Program-made: the position numbers and the translations under genes
Part shown: one piece after another, positions 1-5,837 of the stretch
Numbering within the stretch: the stretch's first letter is position 1
How the letters are laid out: each line of letters starts with the position of its first letter
NCBI GenBank assembly: GCA_002789895.1
Contig: PFUC01000025.1
Span: forward strand, 1 to 11,138
Length of the DNA: 11,138 bases
Source: Candidatus Collierbacteria bacterium CG_4_9_14_3_um_filter_43_16
Lineage (GTDB): Bacteria; Patescibacteriota; Microgenomatia; UBA1400; MFAQ01
Direction of reading: 5' to 3'
The notes under the pieces: model-generated
What the model saw: only the letters and a program-made list of their open reading frames with translations
The model's database searches: none
What the model was told of the DNA's origin: nothing

Positions 1-27
1 TAGCCACCCCCGAAGTGGGGACGGCTA
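1..27 (-). terminator. Intrinsic terminator hairpin (partial, window edge)
   Basis: An inverted repeat of 11 bp with two G-U pairs (arms 1-11 and 17-27, loop 12-16) begins 16 nt beyond the stop of the minus-strand zinc-ribbon gene. The following T-tract, if present, lies outside the window, so the terminator role is inferred from position and hairpin only. Confidence 0.6.
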
Positions 28-42
28 TGAGGGAGAAGAGAA

Positions 43-1434
43 CTACCGGAGGTTGAAGACGGAACCCGATCGATTGACATCGGCTTCGTGAAGCTGGCCA
101 ATGAAAAAGGTCAGGTAGACAGGCAGGTCGTAGCAGTTTTCAAACGGCTGGACCTTGCTGTCGGCGGACTGTGGTGAGAAAGTCACACAGTAGCGGCCGC
201 CATCTTCGATCCGTCGCTGATTGCTCAGCGGTTGGATTGGATCGTAGTAGACGTCCAATCCGGTCCCGGAAGTGGGATACACCATGATGGACACCCAGCG
301 CTCGATATCGTACCAATACCAGGTCTCGATAATGTCTTCCTGGTGTGTGTCCTCTACTTGCACGTCTTTGGTGCAGGCATAGGGTACACTTTGCGTCTCT
401 GTACACGAGTACGTGTACGACTCGCTTTCGGTACAAGAGTAGGTGTACGATTCGTACCCACCACATTCGTATGATTCCGAGCCGCCGTTTCCATCGTCCT
501 GGTAGCACGTGTCTGAAACGTATTCGGACCCGGTACAGGTGGTTTGGACGTCACGGTAATCGGTACAGGTGGTTTGGACCTGTTCGTCCCGGTAGCACGT
601 GTCAGGCACGGTTTCAGTGTGCCAACCATCGTGCACGGTCCGCTCGCCGCTTTTGCGTTGTTCTTGGGCGGTTTCGCGGCCGGCCGAGTTGACTCCGGGC
701 CACTCGCCAGGAATTGACCAGCCTTCTTCGTGGACGGTCTGGTATTCCTCGATGTGAACCGACTGCGACCAGTTCATGTCGGTGACCACTAGGGTCTCGA
801 CGTGGGTCTTGAAGAAGAAGTTATAGACCCAGAGACTGATGATGCAGAGGAAGGCCGCCGCCAGCACACCACCACCGATTTTGAGACCGGTTTTGATGGT
901 TTCATTTCGGGCGTCGAGGTCGGCTTGATCTTCGTACCTATGTGCGACTGGCTCGCTCTGATCCATTGCGGGTAGCAGGGAAAGTCGTTCGCGTTTGGGG
1001 ATAGGGAGGACGACCGGCGTGGATTGTGGATTGTATACGTCATCTTCCGGCACAAACGGTTCGGGCGTCAGATGGTCTGACGTTTTCTCTTTGGCTTCCG
1101 CATCTTCTGTACTGTAGGCCAAACCCTTTTTGCGAGTGCTGTAGCCCACACGGACGGGTTGGACAGCGGAGTCGGCTGTACGAGCGTCGCCGCAGTTCCA
1201 ACACTTCTTGTCTTTCTGCAGGTTTCCGGATTGGCAGCTGTCGCAGAACCAGTTTGGGTTGGGGGCAGTCATCTTGCTGATTTCTGCTGGGGTGGCCTCG
1301 TGAGGGGGGTTGCTATGATAGAAAACAACCCCTTTAGAACGCGGGTGTCCACAGCCCGGGCAGTTATACACATAGCCGGGAATCTTTTTGTTACTGTCGT
1401 TTGGACAGTCCCAATACATAACAATCTTTGCCAT
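43..1434 (-). CDS. Zinc-ribbon / RanBP2-type zinc-finger, single-TM protein with Cys-periodic exterior region
   Basis: 463 aa, function unknown. The N-terminus (1-85) holds two zinc-binding modules: Cys10 with CPGC at 25-28, and a RanBP2-type finger, W62-x-C64-x2-C67-x3-N71-x6-C78-x2-C81. A charged, Pro-rich linker follows, then one membrane segment at about 186-208. The rest (209-463) is probably extracytoplasmic and holds eight cysteines at 280, 290, 300, 310, 324, 334, 344 and 354, i.e. two blocks of four decapeptide repeats rich in Thr, Tyr, Ser and Glu. Two further Cys lie near 416 and 434. ATG 1434 has a strong Shine-Dalgarno (AAGGAGG, 5-nt spacer) that overlaps the TAA of the preceding 81-aa gene, so the two form an operon. 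The topology (zinc fingers inside, Cys ladder outside) is inferred. Zinc ribbons in bacteria often mediate protein or nucleic-acid contacts, but no partner can be named. Confidence 0.85.
   Translation of the reverse strand: MAKIVMYWDCPNDSNKKIPGYVYNCPGCGHPRSKGVVFYHSNPPHEATPAEISKMTAPNPNWFCDSCQSGNLQKDKKCWNCGDARTADSAVQPVRVGYSTRKKGLAYSTEDAEAKEKTSDHLTPEPFVPEDDVYNPQSTPVVLPIPKRERLSLLPAMDQSEPVAHRYEDQADLDARNETIKTGLKIGGGVLAAAFLCIISLWVYNFFFKTHVETLVVTDMNWSQSVHIEEYQTVHEEGWSIPGEWPGVNSAGRETAQEQRKSGERTVHDGWHTETVPDTCYRDEQVQTTCTDYRDVQTTCTGSEYVSDTCYQDDGNGGSESYECGGYESYTYSCTESESYTYSCTETQSVPYACTKDVQVEDTHQEDIIETWYWYDIERWVSIMVYPTSGTGLDVYYDPIQPLSNQRRIEDGGRYCVTFSPQSADSKVQPFENCYDLPVYLTFFIGQLHEADVNRSGSVFNLR
367..624 (-). 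repeat. Internal 30-bp (10-codon) repeats encoding a Cys ladder
   Basis: Within the zinc-ribbon gene, residues 271-356 fall into decapeptides each containing one Cys. Traces of duplication are visible in the DNA: the same 18-base stretch starting GGTACAGGTGG occurs at about 531 and 561, and related GTACxxGAGTA segments lie near 401 and 431. This points to growth by tandem duplication of a 30-bp unit. Confidence 0.7.
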
Positions 1435-1444
1435 GAAGGCCTCC

Positions 1445-1690
1445 TTATCGGTTGATGAGTCGTCTGGTGTTGAGAATCAGGGCCATGATTGAGATTGATG
1501 CGATAGACAGCATCACAAACATCTGCATCCCAAACACACCTGATATCCAGTACAATACCGTCTTTATAAGAACAACGGCAAGTAGTAGCACGAGAATCCT
1601 GGAATACCAACTTGGCTTGCTAAAACTAAAGCATATTGCCAGGATCGGGATGAAGATACTGAGAACTAGCTGGATAGTCGAAGCGATCAC
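1445..1690 (-). CDS. Small membrane protein, 81 aa, unknown function
   Basis: The protein is almost entirely hydrophobic, with probable membrane segments at about 5-24, 30-50 and 55-73, and ends in a basic RRLINR tail, likely cytoplasmic. The start is GTG (1690), preceded by AAAGGAG with a 6-nt spacer. An in-frame ATG further in would lose the first helix. It is the first gene of a two-gene operon: its stop TAA is part of the Shine-Dalgarno of the zinc-ribbon gene 10 nt downstream, so translation of the two is probably coupled. No family recognised; it may be a membrane partner of the zinc-ribbon protein. Confidence 0.75.
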   Translation of the reverse strand: MIASTIQLVLSIFIPILAICFSFSKPSWYSRILVLLLAVVLIKTVLYWISGVFGMQMFVMLSIASISIMALILNTRRLINR

Positions 1691-1754
1691 TGCGGTCTCC
1701 TTTGGTTAGATTTCTCGATGTAAAAGAACCGAGAGAGGGTTTTGAAGTGCCTGA

Positions 1755-1783
1755 ATTGTATCACACCGAGCCCCAATTGTCAA
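1755..1783 (-). promoter_or_regulatory. Sigma70-type promoter of the 81-aa/zinc-ribbon operon
   Basis: On the minus strand: TTGACA (1778-1783), 17-bp spacer, TACAAT (1755-1760), with an upstream TG giving an extended -10. A CCCTATA box (1786-1792) sits 2 nt upstream of -35. Leader to GTG 1690 is about 55-60 nt. Confidence 0.85.
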
Positions 1784-1805
1784 GTTATAGGGCTTATTTC
1801 AGGCA

Positions 1806-1834
1806 TAAAAAACCCGCTAGCATTGCTAACGGGT
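1806..1834 (-). terminator. Intrinsic terminator of the TPM-domain gene
   Basis: Stem of 10 bp with one G-U pair (arms 1812-1821 and 1825-1834, loop 1822-1824), followed on the minus strand by a run of six T (1806-1811). It lies 15 nt after the TAG of the TPM gene. Confidence 0.88.
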
Positions 1835-1849
1835 CTGATGAGAAAGAAA

Positions 1850-2779
1850 CTAACCTACGCGTGTAGGTCCGCTCTTGTTTCCCCCGCCACCACGCGAAGG
1901 TGGGGATGAAGGCCGGCTGTTACTTTGATGTGGCCTTGAGGATGAGGTTGGTCTCGAGTTGTTGTGCGTTCCAACTGTTGGAGACCAGTTGGTTGTGGTA
2001 CTTGAGTGGCCAGTGCCCGAAAAGAGGCCGAGTTTGCTACAGATCCAAAGAAAAAAGAGAAACCCGACGAAACAGATGACGCTCAGGCACAGCGTGTCCC
2101 AGAACGAAAGATGGTTGACGGTTGGGACTGTGGGTTGGGCGTTACCTGCGGGTTGCGGAGTCTGGGTGGGGGGGTAGTATGGCTCATACTTTGAGCGAGC
2201 ATACTGTTCAAAGTATCGCATAACCGTGAGGTACGCCTCTTCAAGTGATCCTGTTCGAGCTAACGCATCTTTGGCCATGATGTCCATTTCCATCAAATCA
2301 ACTGGCTGAAGGGCGCTGAGGTTGCCGCCAACTGAATAGTTGACTTTGACATCAGTGATTTGTCCTTCAGTTTTGGTGACGATGAAGATGATGGCCATTC
2401 CATTGGCCATACGTGGCCCGTCTACGTTTCCCAGTTGCATGTAGAAGAAGAAGTGCCCGGCACAACCAGAGCCGTTACTGACTTCGTTGCGGTCGATGAA
2501 CAGGATCATCGTGTTGGCAATGTTGTCGTTGTTGAGGCTGTCGTAGAGAGCATCTACTTCATCGATGGCTGATTGGGAGACGTATGACTCACCATTCACA
2601 GTCCAGTGTGGTTGCTGAAGAGGCATGGAGAAGCCGTAGTTTTGTACCTCGCTGGTCGTGCCGCACCATGGGATGGTTTGCTGAGGGATAGGGGAAGCAT
2701 GCACGGGCTGGGTCGGCACAATCATGACGAAGGCCATGAGGATCAAGATCGTGGCGAAGAACAAAGTCTTGAGTTTCAT
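1850..2779 (-). CDS. Secreted, membrane-anchored TPM-domain protein
   Basis: 309 aa. A signal peptide (hydrophobic 5-20, probable cleavage after VHA at 28) precedes a divergent TPM (YgcG/TLP18.3-type) domain at about 67-196. It shows the usual hydrophobic strand followed by a G-rich segment (NGMAIIFIV at 126-134, VGG near 150-152) and a final helix with E180-A-Y. A Pro-rich linker, one membrane segment (226-250) and a Ser/Thr/Pro/Gly-rich tail ending in GPTRVG follow. This layout, exported TPM domain plus C-terminal TM and low-complexity Gly-rich tail, is typical of the family, whose members are linked to membrane-protein quality control or phosphatase-like activity; the activity here is unproven. 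ATG 2779 is chosen because AAAAGGAGCC lies 8 nt upstream and the signal peptide begins there; an in-frame extension to 2995 would cross the promoter and a terminator. The neighbouring LemA-like lipoprotein supports the call. Confidence 0.85.
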   Translation of the reverse strand: MKLKTLFFATILILMAFVMIVPTQPVHASPIPQQTIPWCGTTSEVQNYGFSMPLQQPHWTVNGESYVSQSAIDEVDALYDSLNNDNIANTMILFIDRNEVSNGSGCAGHFFFYMQLGNVDGPRMANGMAIIFIVTKTEGQITDVKVNYSVGGNLSALQPVDLMEMDIMAKDALARTGSLEEAYLTVMRYFEQYARSKYEPYYPPTQTPQPAGNAQPTVPTVNHLSFWDTLCLSVICFVGFLFFLWICSKLGLFSGTGHSSTTTNWSPTVGTHNNSRPTSSSRPHQSNSRPSSPPSRGGGGNKSGPTRVG

Positions 2780-2828
2780 TCGAAAGGCTCCTTTTGGAAA
2801 GTTAAGGTGTGGCTTTTTACGCTGGAGA

Positions 2829-2857
2829 ATGATACAACAAATTTCTGCATTTGTCAA
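2829..2857 (-). promoter_or_regulatory. Promoter of the TPM-domain gene
   Basis: Minus strand TTGACA (2852-2857), 17-bp spacer, TATCAT (2829-2834). A CCCCATA box (2861-2867) lies 3 nt upstream of -35. Leader of about 45 nt to ATG 2779. Confidence 0.87.
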
Positions 2858-2885
2858 TGCTATGGGGTACGATCTGGGATGGGAT

Positions 2886-2918
2886 AATAAAAATCCCGCC
2901 GATATTCGGCGGGATTTT
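2886..2918 (-). terminator. Intrinsic terminator of the LemA-like gene
   Basis: Perfect 13-bp stem (arms 2890-2902 and 2906-2918, 3-nt loop) followed on the minus strand by T-rich sequence. It begins 6 nt after the TAG at 2925. Confidence 0.92.
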
Positions 2919-2924
2919 GAAAAA

Positions 2925-3644
2925 CTAGCGAAGAGGGGCGTCTGTGGCAGATCCGCCGGTGACGAAGGGAAGGAACTCGGGCAAAACGAATCCAACGATG
3001 CCAGTCACCTGGGTGAAGATATCATTGGCTTCTGTGACGAGCTTGCCCTTGACAGTGTTGTGCCAGGTATTGTACTGGCCGGCCTTGTCGTTTACGATTC
3101 CGCCGGTAAAGACGATGGATTCGTAGCATTCCGACTTCGCGGCGAGGACATCACGCCAGATCTGCGGATCGATCGAGGGGGGCGGAGCCTGCGTGACGGC
3201 CTGGACATAGATAAGCATTCCCGTTTGCAGGTCGCTCGGGAGGGCGCCGTTTGCCTGGAGCTGAGCCAGGTTCAGTTTGGTGGGGTCACCACCAGCCTTC
3301 AGATACTCGGCGATCTGGTTGTTCAGCTCAGCTTCCTGATCCTTGAAGTTGCCGGTCCAGCTTTCGATGTTTGCATTGACGAAACCGGAGTAATCTTTGG
3401 CTGATTGGACCATGCTGTCCATCTTGGCATAGCAGGCGTTGATGCGCAGGAAGTGGTTGGCGGCAGACACTTGGTATGCCTGAACGAGCGTGACACCCTC
3501 GTCAATGAGAGCAGTGTTTTCGGAGACCACTTCCTTGACGGTCGGGCCAAGCCCAACTTCTTTGCTGAAGGGCGACTTGCAGGCAAGGATGAGCAAGAGG
3601 CCGATCAGGGCGATCAGGACGATTTTGCTTTTTCGGGAACGCAT
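2925..3644 (-). CDS. LemA-like lipoprotein
   Basis: 239 aa. N-terminal basic residues, hydrophobic 8-20 and a lipobox-like I19-L-A-C22 predict a lipoprotein anchored on the outer face of the membrane. The mature part looks helical. Its C-terminal stretch (about 190-226, YNTWHNTVKG then a hydrophobic GIVGF-LPEF segment) resembles the end of LemA proteins (YN..V..YN, then GLFGF and a Pro/Phe motif). LemA similarity is therefore remote and inferred; an insertion with PPPSIDP sits near 155. Three Cys (71, 173 and lipid-bearing 22) are present. Start ATG 3644 has AAAAAAGGAG 7 nt upstream; the longer in-frame reading would run through the promoter. LemA and TPM proteins are often encoded side by side, which supports both assignments. 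Single-gene unit with its own promoter and terminator. Confidence 0.75.
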   Translation of the reverse strand: MRSRKSKIVLIALIGLLLILACKSPFSKEVGLGPTVKEVVSENTALIDEGVTLVQAYQVSAANHFLRINACYAKMDSMVQSAKDYSGFVNANIESWTGNFKDQEAELNNQIAEYLKAGGDPTKLNLAQLQANGALPSDLQTGMLIYVQAVTQAPPPSIDPQIWRDVLAAKSECYESIVFTGGIVNDKAGQYNTWHNTVKGKLVTEANDIFTQVTGIVGFVLPEFLPFVTGGSATDAPLR

Positions 3645-3690
3645 TATGTTTCTCCTTTTTTCAGGTGCAGTTGAGAATACGAACTTGGAT

Positions 3691-3719
3691 ATGGTATCAC
3701 AGAGTGCCGGATTTGTCAA
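3691..3719 (-). promoter_or_regulatory. Promoter of the LemA-like gene
   Basis: Minus strand TTGACA (3714-3719), 17-bp spacer, TACCAT (3691-3696) with upstream TG (extended -10). A CCCCTATA box (3723-3730) lies 3 nt upstream of -35 and reaches to within 3 nt of the stop codon of the preceding gene. Confidence 0.85.
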
Positions 3720-3732
3720 TACTATAGGGGTT

Positions 3733-4083
3733 TTAACCCACCCGGCGCGGTCCGTAATTGCTACCATTGCCTTTTTTCTCGGACATTTTGAAGTTTTTTT
3801 GCCTAAGGACGAAAATTACAAACAGTTCGATCATAAATCTGAAGTAGATGTACCCCAGATCCGGACTAATACTGGATAGTAGTACTCCGAGAGCGAACCA
3901 GGCAACAAAGGCGACGAGAACGAAGAGGGCCCAGGCGAGAGTAATTGGTGTACCTTCTTCGGTGGTAAATAACACCGGTGAGTTGGCCGGATCGAAACTG
4001 GCCATTGCGGTCGGTGAGCTGGATACTGACCAGGCACCGAAGAGAACGGCCATTAGAATCAAGATTGCTACAAGCCGATTCAT
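3733..4083 (-). CDS. Small hydrophobic envelope protein, 116 aa
   Basis: Unrecognised. An N-terminal hydrophobic stretch (4-22) followed by an AMA site near 26-28 could be a signal peptide or first TM. A strong membrane segment lies at 47-70, and a third hydrophobic stretch with charged residues (78-94) precedes a basic tail (RQKNFK, EKK) ending in GPRRVG. That ending resembles the GPTRVG end of the TPM-domain protein. Shine-Dalgarno GGAGG sits 10 nt before ATG 4083. It has its own promoter, but no terminator hairpin is visible after the stop, where the LemA promoter begins at once, so some readthrough into the LemA-like gene is likely. Confidence 0.75.
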   Translation of the reverse strand: MNRLVAILILMAVLFGAWSVSSSPTAMASFDPANSPVLFTTEEGTPITLAWALFVLVAFVAWFALGVLLSSISPDLGYIYFRFMIELFVIFVLRQKNFKMSEKKGNGSNYGPRRVG

Positions 4084-4137
4084 GATGTTTGAGCCTCCAA
4101 TTCAGTTGTCAAGGTATGAGATTTAGAATCTTTGGGG

Positions 4138-4166
4138 ATTATACTATACTTAGCCTTAAAAGTCAA
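4138..4166 (-). promoter_or_regulatory. Promoter of the 116-aa envelope gene
   Basis: Minus strand TTGACT (4161-4166), 17-bp spacer, perfect TATAAT (4138-4143). A CCCTATA box (4171-4177) lies 4 nt upstream of -35. The terminator of the preceding gene is immediately upstream. Confidence 0.88.
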
Positions 4167-4189
4167 GTGTTATAGGGCTATTCGGGCAT

Positions 4190-4219
4190 AAAAAAACCTT
4201 CCCCCAGAGGGAAAGGTTT
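4190..4219 (-). terminator. Intrinsic terminator of the 136-aa exported gene
   Basis: 11-bp stem with one G-U pair (arms 4194-4204 and 4209-4219, loop 4205-4208), followed on the minus strand by a run of T (4190-4196). It starts 17 nt after the TAA at 4237. Confidence 0.9.
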
Positions 4220-4236
4220 TATGTGATGAGTGAGAA

Positions 4237-4647
4237 TTACGGTATGGGTGTGGCCAGGCCCATTAGTGAGAGGACCTGGTCTGACATCCACAAGTAATCA
4301 GTTCGCTGACCCGTCGGGGTAGCAAAGATGGTGTAGCAGTAAATGTTTTTCTGGTTTCGGTATGTCACGAGATAGGCGTCACCGTCCGTATCTGTGAATC
4401 GATCGTGCAGGAGATCAAGATAGGTTCGAACAGATGGCTGTCCCAACCCAGCCCGATTGACAGTTATGTTGATGCTATCGGAATTTGAGTCGAATCCGGG
4501 TGTAAGTGGGTACAGTACGACTTTTTCCCCGGGGACGCAATTTTTCTCCTGGTCAGTTGTTCCTTTACTTTTGCCTTCTGAATAAAGGACCCCGGCAACT
4601 ATTAAGGAAACAATTAACAATATCGTAAGATATTTGCTGTTACTCAT
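4237..4647 (-). CDS. Membrane-anchored exported protein, 136 aa
   Basis: No family recognised. One N-terminal membrane segment (6-22) with a short Lys-containing cytoplasmic lead suggests an uncleaved anchor, with residues 23-136 outside. The exterior part has two Cys (37, 104) that could pair, and a motif AYLVTY (91-96) followed by an aromatic strand ending in TIF. A very similar AYLVTY segment occurs in the 175-aa exported protein encoded further right. ATG 4647 is preceded by AAAGGA with an 8-nt spacer. A longer in-frame reading to 4782 would enter folD and cross the promoter, so it is rejected. It forms a single-gene unit with a promoter divergent from folD. Confidence 0.78.
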   Translation of the reverse strand: MSNSKYLTILLIVSLIVAGVLYSEGKSKGTTDQEKNCVPGEKVVLYPLTPGFDSNSDSINITVNRAGLGQPSVRTYLDLLHDRFTDTDGDAYLVTYRNQKNIYCYTIFATPTGQRTDYLWMSDQVLSLMGLATPIP

Positions 4648-4701
4648 GTTAGTGTCCTTTCGTGGGCACGGCCCAGAATCTGAGGTTTTAGAAGATCCCA
4701 T

Positions 4702-4730
4702 AGTGTACCACAGATGAGGCTGGATGTCAA
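4702..4730 (-). promoter_or_regulatory. Promoter of the 136-aa exported gene
   Basis: Minus strand TTGACA (4725-4730), 17-bp spacer, TACACT (4702-4707) with TG upstream (extended -10). Only a weak CCCGTC is seen where other promoters of this block carry CCCTATA. Its -35 lies 14 bp from the folD -10 on the other strand. Confidence 0.82.
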
Positions 4731-4740
4731 ATGACGGGCT

Positions 4741-4749
4741 TGGTATACT
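4741..4749 (+). promoter_or_regulatory. Extended -10 promoter of folD, predicted leaderless
   Basis: TGGTATACT (4741-4749) matches TGnTATAaT, followed by 7 nt and then ATG 4757, so transcription should begin at or within one base of the start codon. There is no good -35. Confidence 0.7.
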
Positions 4750-4756
4750 TAAGGTC

Positions 4757-5512
4757 ATGGCAAAAGTAGTATTTGACGGCAAAAAAGAAGCTGAACGAAT
4801 GGCTTCATTTTTGGAAGAGAGTGAGCGGGTGTTGGGTAAGAGCTTGGTGATCTTGCAGTGTGATGGCCGAAGTGAGGAAAGTACCTATGTTAGACTTAAG
4901 CGTGAGATGGGTGAGAGGTTGGGGGCAATGATTTCGGTGCAATTTGCCCCGAGTAAGGACAAACTGAAGGGGATGCTGGAAGGGCTAAATACAGACGAGA
5001 CACTTGACGGAATATTGGTCCAACTACCGGTAATCGGGGCCGACAGACAGGAGCTTGATCAATTTTTGTCCTCAATTAAACTAGGTAAGGATGTAGACGG
5101 CTTAAACCCGAAAAGTAGGTTCATTCCGGCGGCTATTCGGGCTGTTGAGCGGCTAGTTGATATTTTTAAAATAACGGAAGACGATAGAGTGGCGGTGGTG
5201 GGGTCAAAGGGGACTTTGGGGAGTAGATTGATTAAAAGACTTAAGGATATAAAGGTTTTAGCTGAAGGGTTTGATATAGGGGATGATTTGATTAAGTTAA
5301 ATGATTTTGACGTGATCATTAGTGCCACAGGTGATGGAGGCTTGATCAAGGGGGAAATGGTGATGGATGGTTTTACGGGAATTGATTTAGGCTTTCCCAA
5401 GGGGGATTTTTCGCCTGAGGCTATCGGGAAAGCTTCTTTGATCACCCCTGTGCCTGGAGGGGTAGGACCGATGACGATTGTAGCTTTGTATGAGAATCTG
5501 GCGGATGCGTAG
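4757..5512 (+). CDS. folD: Bifunctional 5,10-methylene-THF dehydrogenase / 5,10-methenyl-THF cyclohydrolase
   Basis: 251 aa, cytoplasmic enzyme of one-carbon folate metabolism (methylene-THF to methenyl-THF to 10-formyl-THF, using NADP or NAD). Family motifs are clear: S42-T-Y44...K48 (active-site Tyr/Lys), GILVQLP 85-91, KDVDGLNP 111-118, nucleotide-binding VVGSKGTLG 147-155, ISATGDGGLI near 188-197, and PVPGGVGPMT 231-240. It is shorter than the usual 280-300 aa. The loss is partly between DVDGLNP and the Rossmann domain, where the usual G-x-L...PCTPxG segment shrinks to RFIPAAI. The GRSxxVGxP loop is GSKGTLGSR here, so cofactor preference is uncertain. ATG 4757 is chosen over 4724 because the promoter -10 lies between them. 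No Shine-Dalgarno; probably leaderless. Confidence 0.95.
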   Translation: MAKVVFDGKKEAERMASFLEESERVLGKSLVILQCDGRSEESTYVRLKREMGERLGAMISVQFAPSKDKLKGMLEGLNTDETLDGILVQLPVIGADRQELDQFLSSIKLGKDVDGLNPKSRFIPAAIRAVERLVDIFKITEDDRVAVVGSKGTLGSRLIKRLKDIKVLAEGFDIGDDLIKLNDFDVIISATGDGGLIKGEMVMDGFTGIDLGFPKGDFSPEAIGKASLITPVPGGVGPMTIVALYENLADA

Positions 5513-5515
5513 GAT

Positions 5516-5758
5516 TTAAGCGAGGGTGGTTTCGAGTTTTGTGATACGATTTTCGTGATTTTGAACAGTGTGGCTGACGACAGTTTGTTCTTCATCTATC
5601 TTCTTAACAATACCGTAGACTTTGTCCATTGTGATTTGAAGCGTGCTCATTGATTCGCGAAAATCGTCTTTGGTGGGGAAGTAGTTGTCTGAGATTGCCT
5701 TTTTTATTGTCTTTTCGGTTCTCTTATCTATGTTGTCAAGATCAGTTTGAGTCAGCAT
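5516..5758 (-). CDS. Short coiled-coil protein, 80 aa
   Basis: Unknown function. Highly charged and helical throughout with heptad-like spacing, no Cys and no signal or membrane segment, so probably cytoplasmic and oligomeric. Landmarks are F-PTKDDF at about 27-33 and an ending NRITKLETTLA. These match, in the same order, landmarks of the 118-aa protein encoded at 9117-9473 (FATKEDL, KRITKLE), so the two look like paralogues. It converges on folD with 3 nt between stop codons and no visible terminator. ATG 5758 lacks a Shine-Dalgarno but has an extended -10 six nt upstream. Confidence 0.72.
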   Translation of the reverse strand: MLTQTDLDNIDKRTEKTIKKAISDNYFPTKDDFRESMSTLQITMDKVYGIVKKIDEEQTVVSHTVQNHENRITKLETTLA

Positions 5759-5764
5759 ACTTTC

Positions 5765-5773
5765 ATATTATCA
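5765..5773 (-). promoter_or_regulatory. Extended -10 of the 80-aa coiled-coil gene, predicted leaderless
   Basis: Minus strand TGATAATAT (5773 down to 5765), then 6 nt to ATG 5758. No clear -35. Confidence 0.6.
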
Positions 5774-5793
5774 CGGGGAGGTGCGAATTTGGA

Positions 5794-5823
5794 TAAAAAA
5801 ACTCCCCCGTAGGAAGGGAGAGT
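5794..5823 (-). terminator. Intrinsic terminator of the 175-aa exported gene
   Basis: 8-bp stem with one G-U pair (arms 5801-5808 and 5816-5823, loop 5809-5815), followed on the minus strand by seven T. It starts 14 nt after the stop at 5838 and lies before the coiled-coil promoter, separating the two minus-strand genes. Confidence 0.88.
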
Positions 5824-5837
5824 CTGTGGAAATGTGT

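Noticed and set aside
2724..3404. Plus-strand frame of 226 aa opposite the TPM and LemA-like genes
   Set aside because: It runs through a terminator and a promoter and is antisense to two genes with signal peptides and Shine-Dalgarno sites; its residue composition shows no domain.
4106..4111. Another TTGACA on the minus strand close to the 116-aa gene
   Set aside because: No -10 at proper distance; it lies in the leader downstream of a much better promoter.
4724..4757. Upstream start of folD at 4724
   Set aside because: The 11 extra residues would be encoded across the -10 element and are not part of the FolD family N-terminus.
5059..5595. Minus-strand frame of 178 aa opposite folD
   Set aside because: Antisense to conserved FolD motifs, Ser/Lys/Pro-rich shadow composition, no initiation signals.
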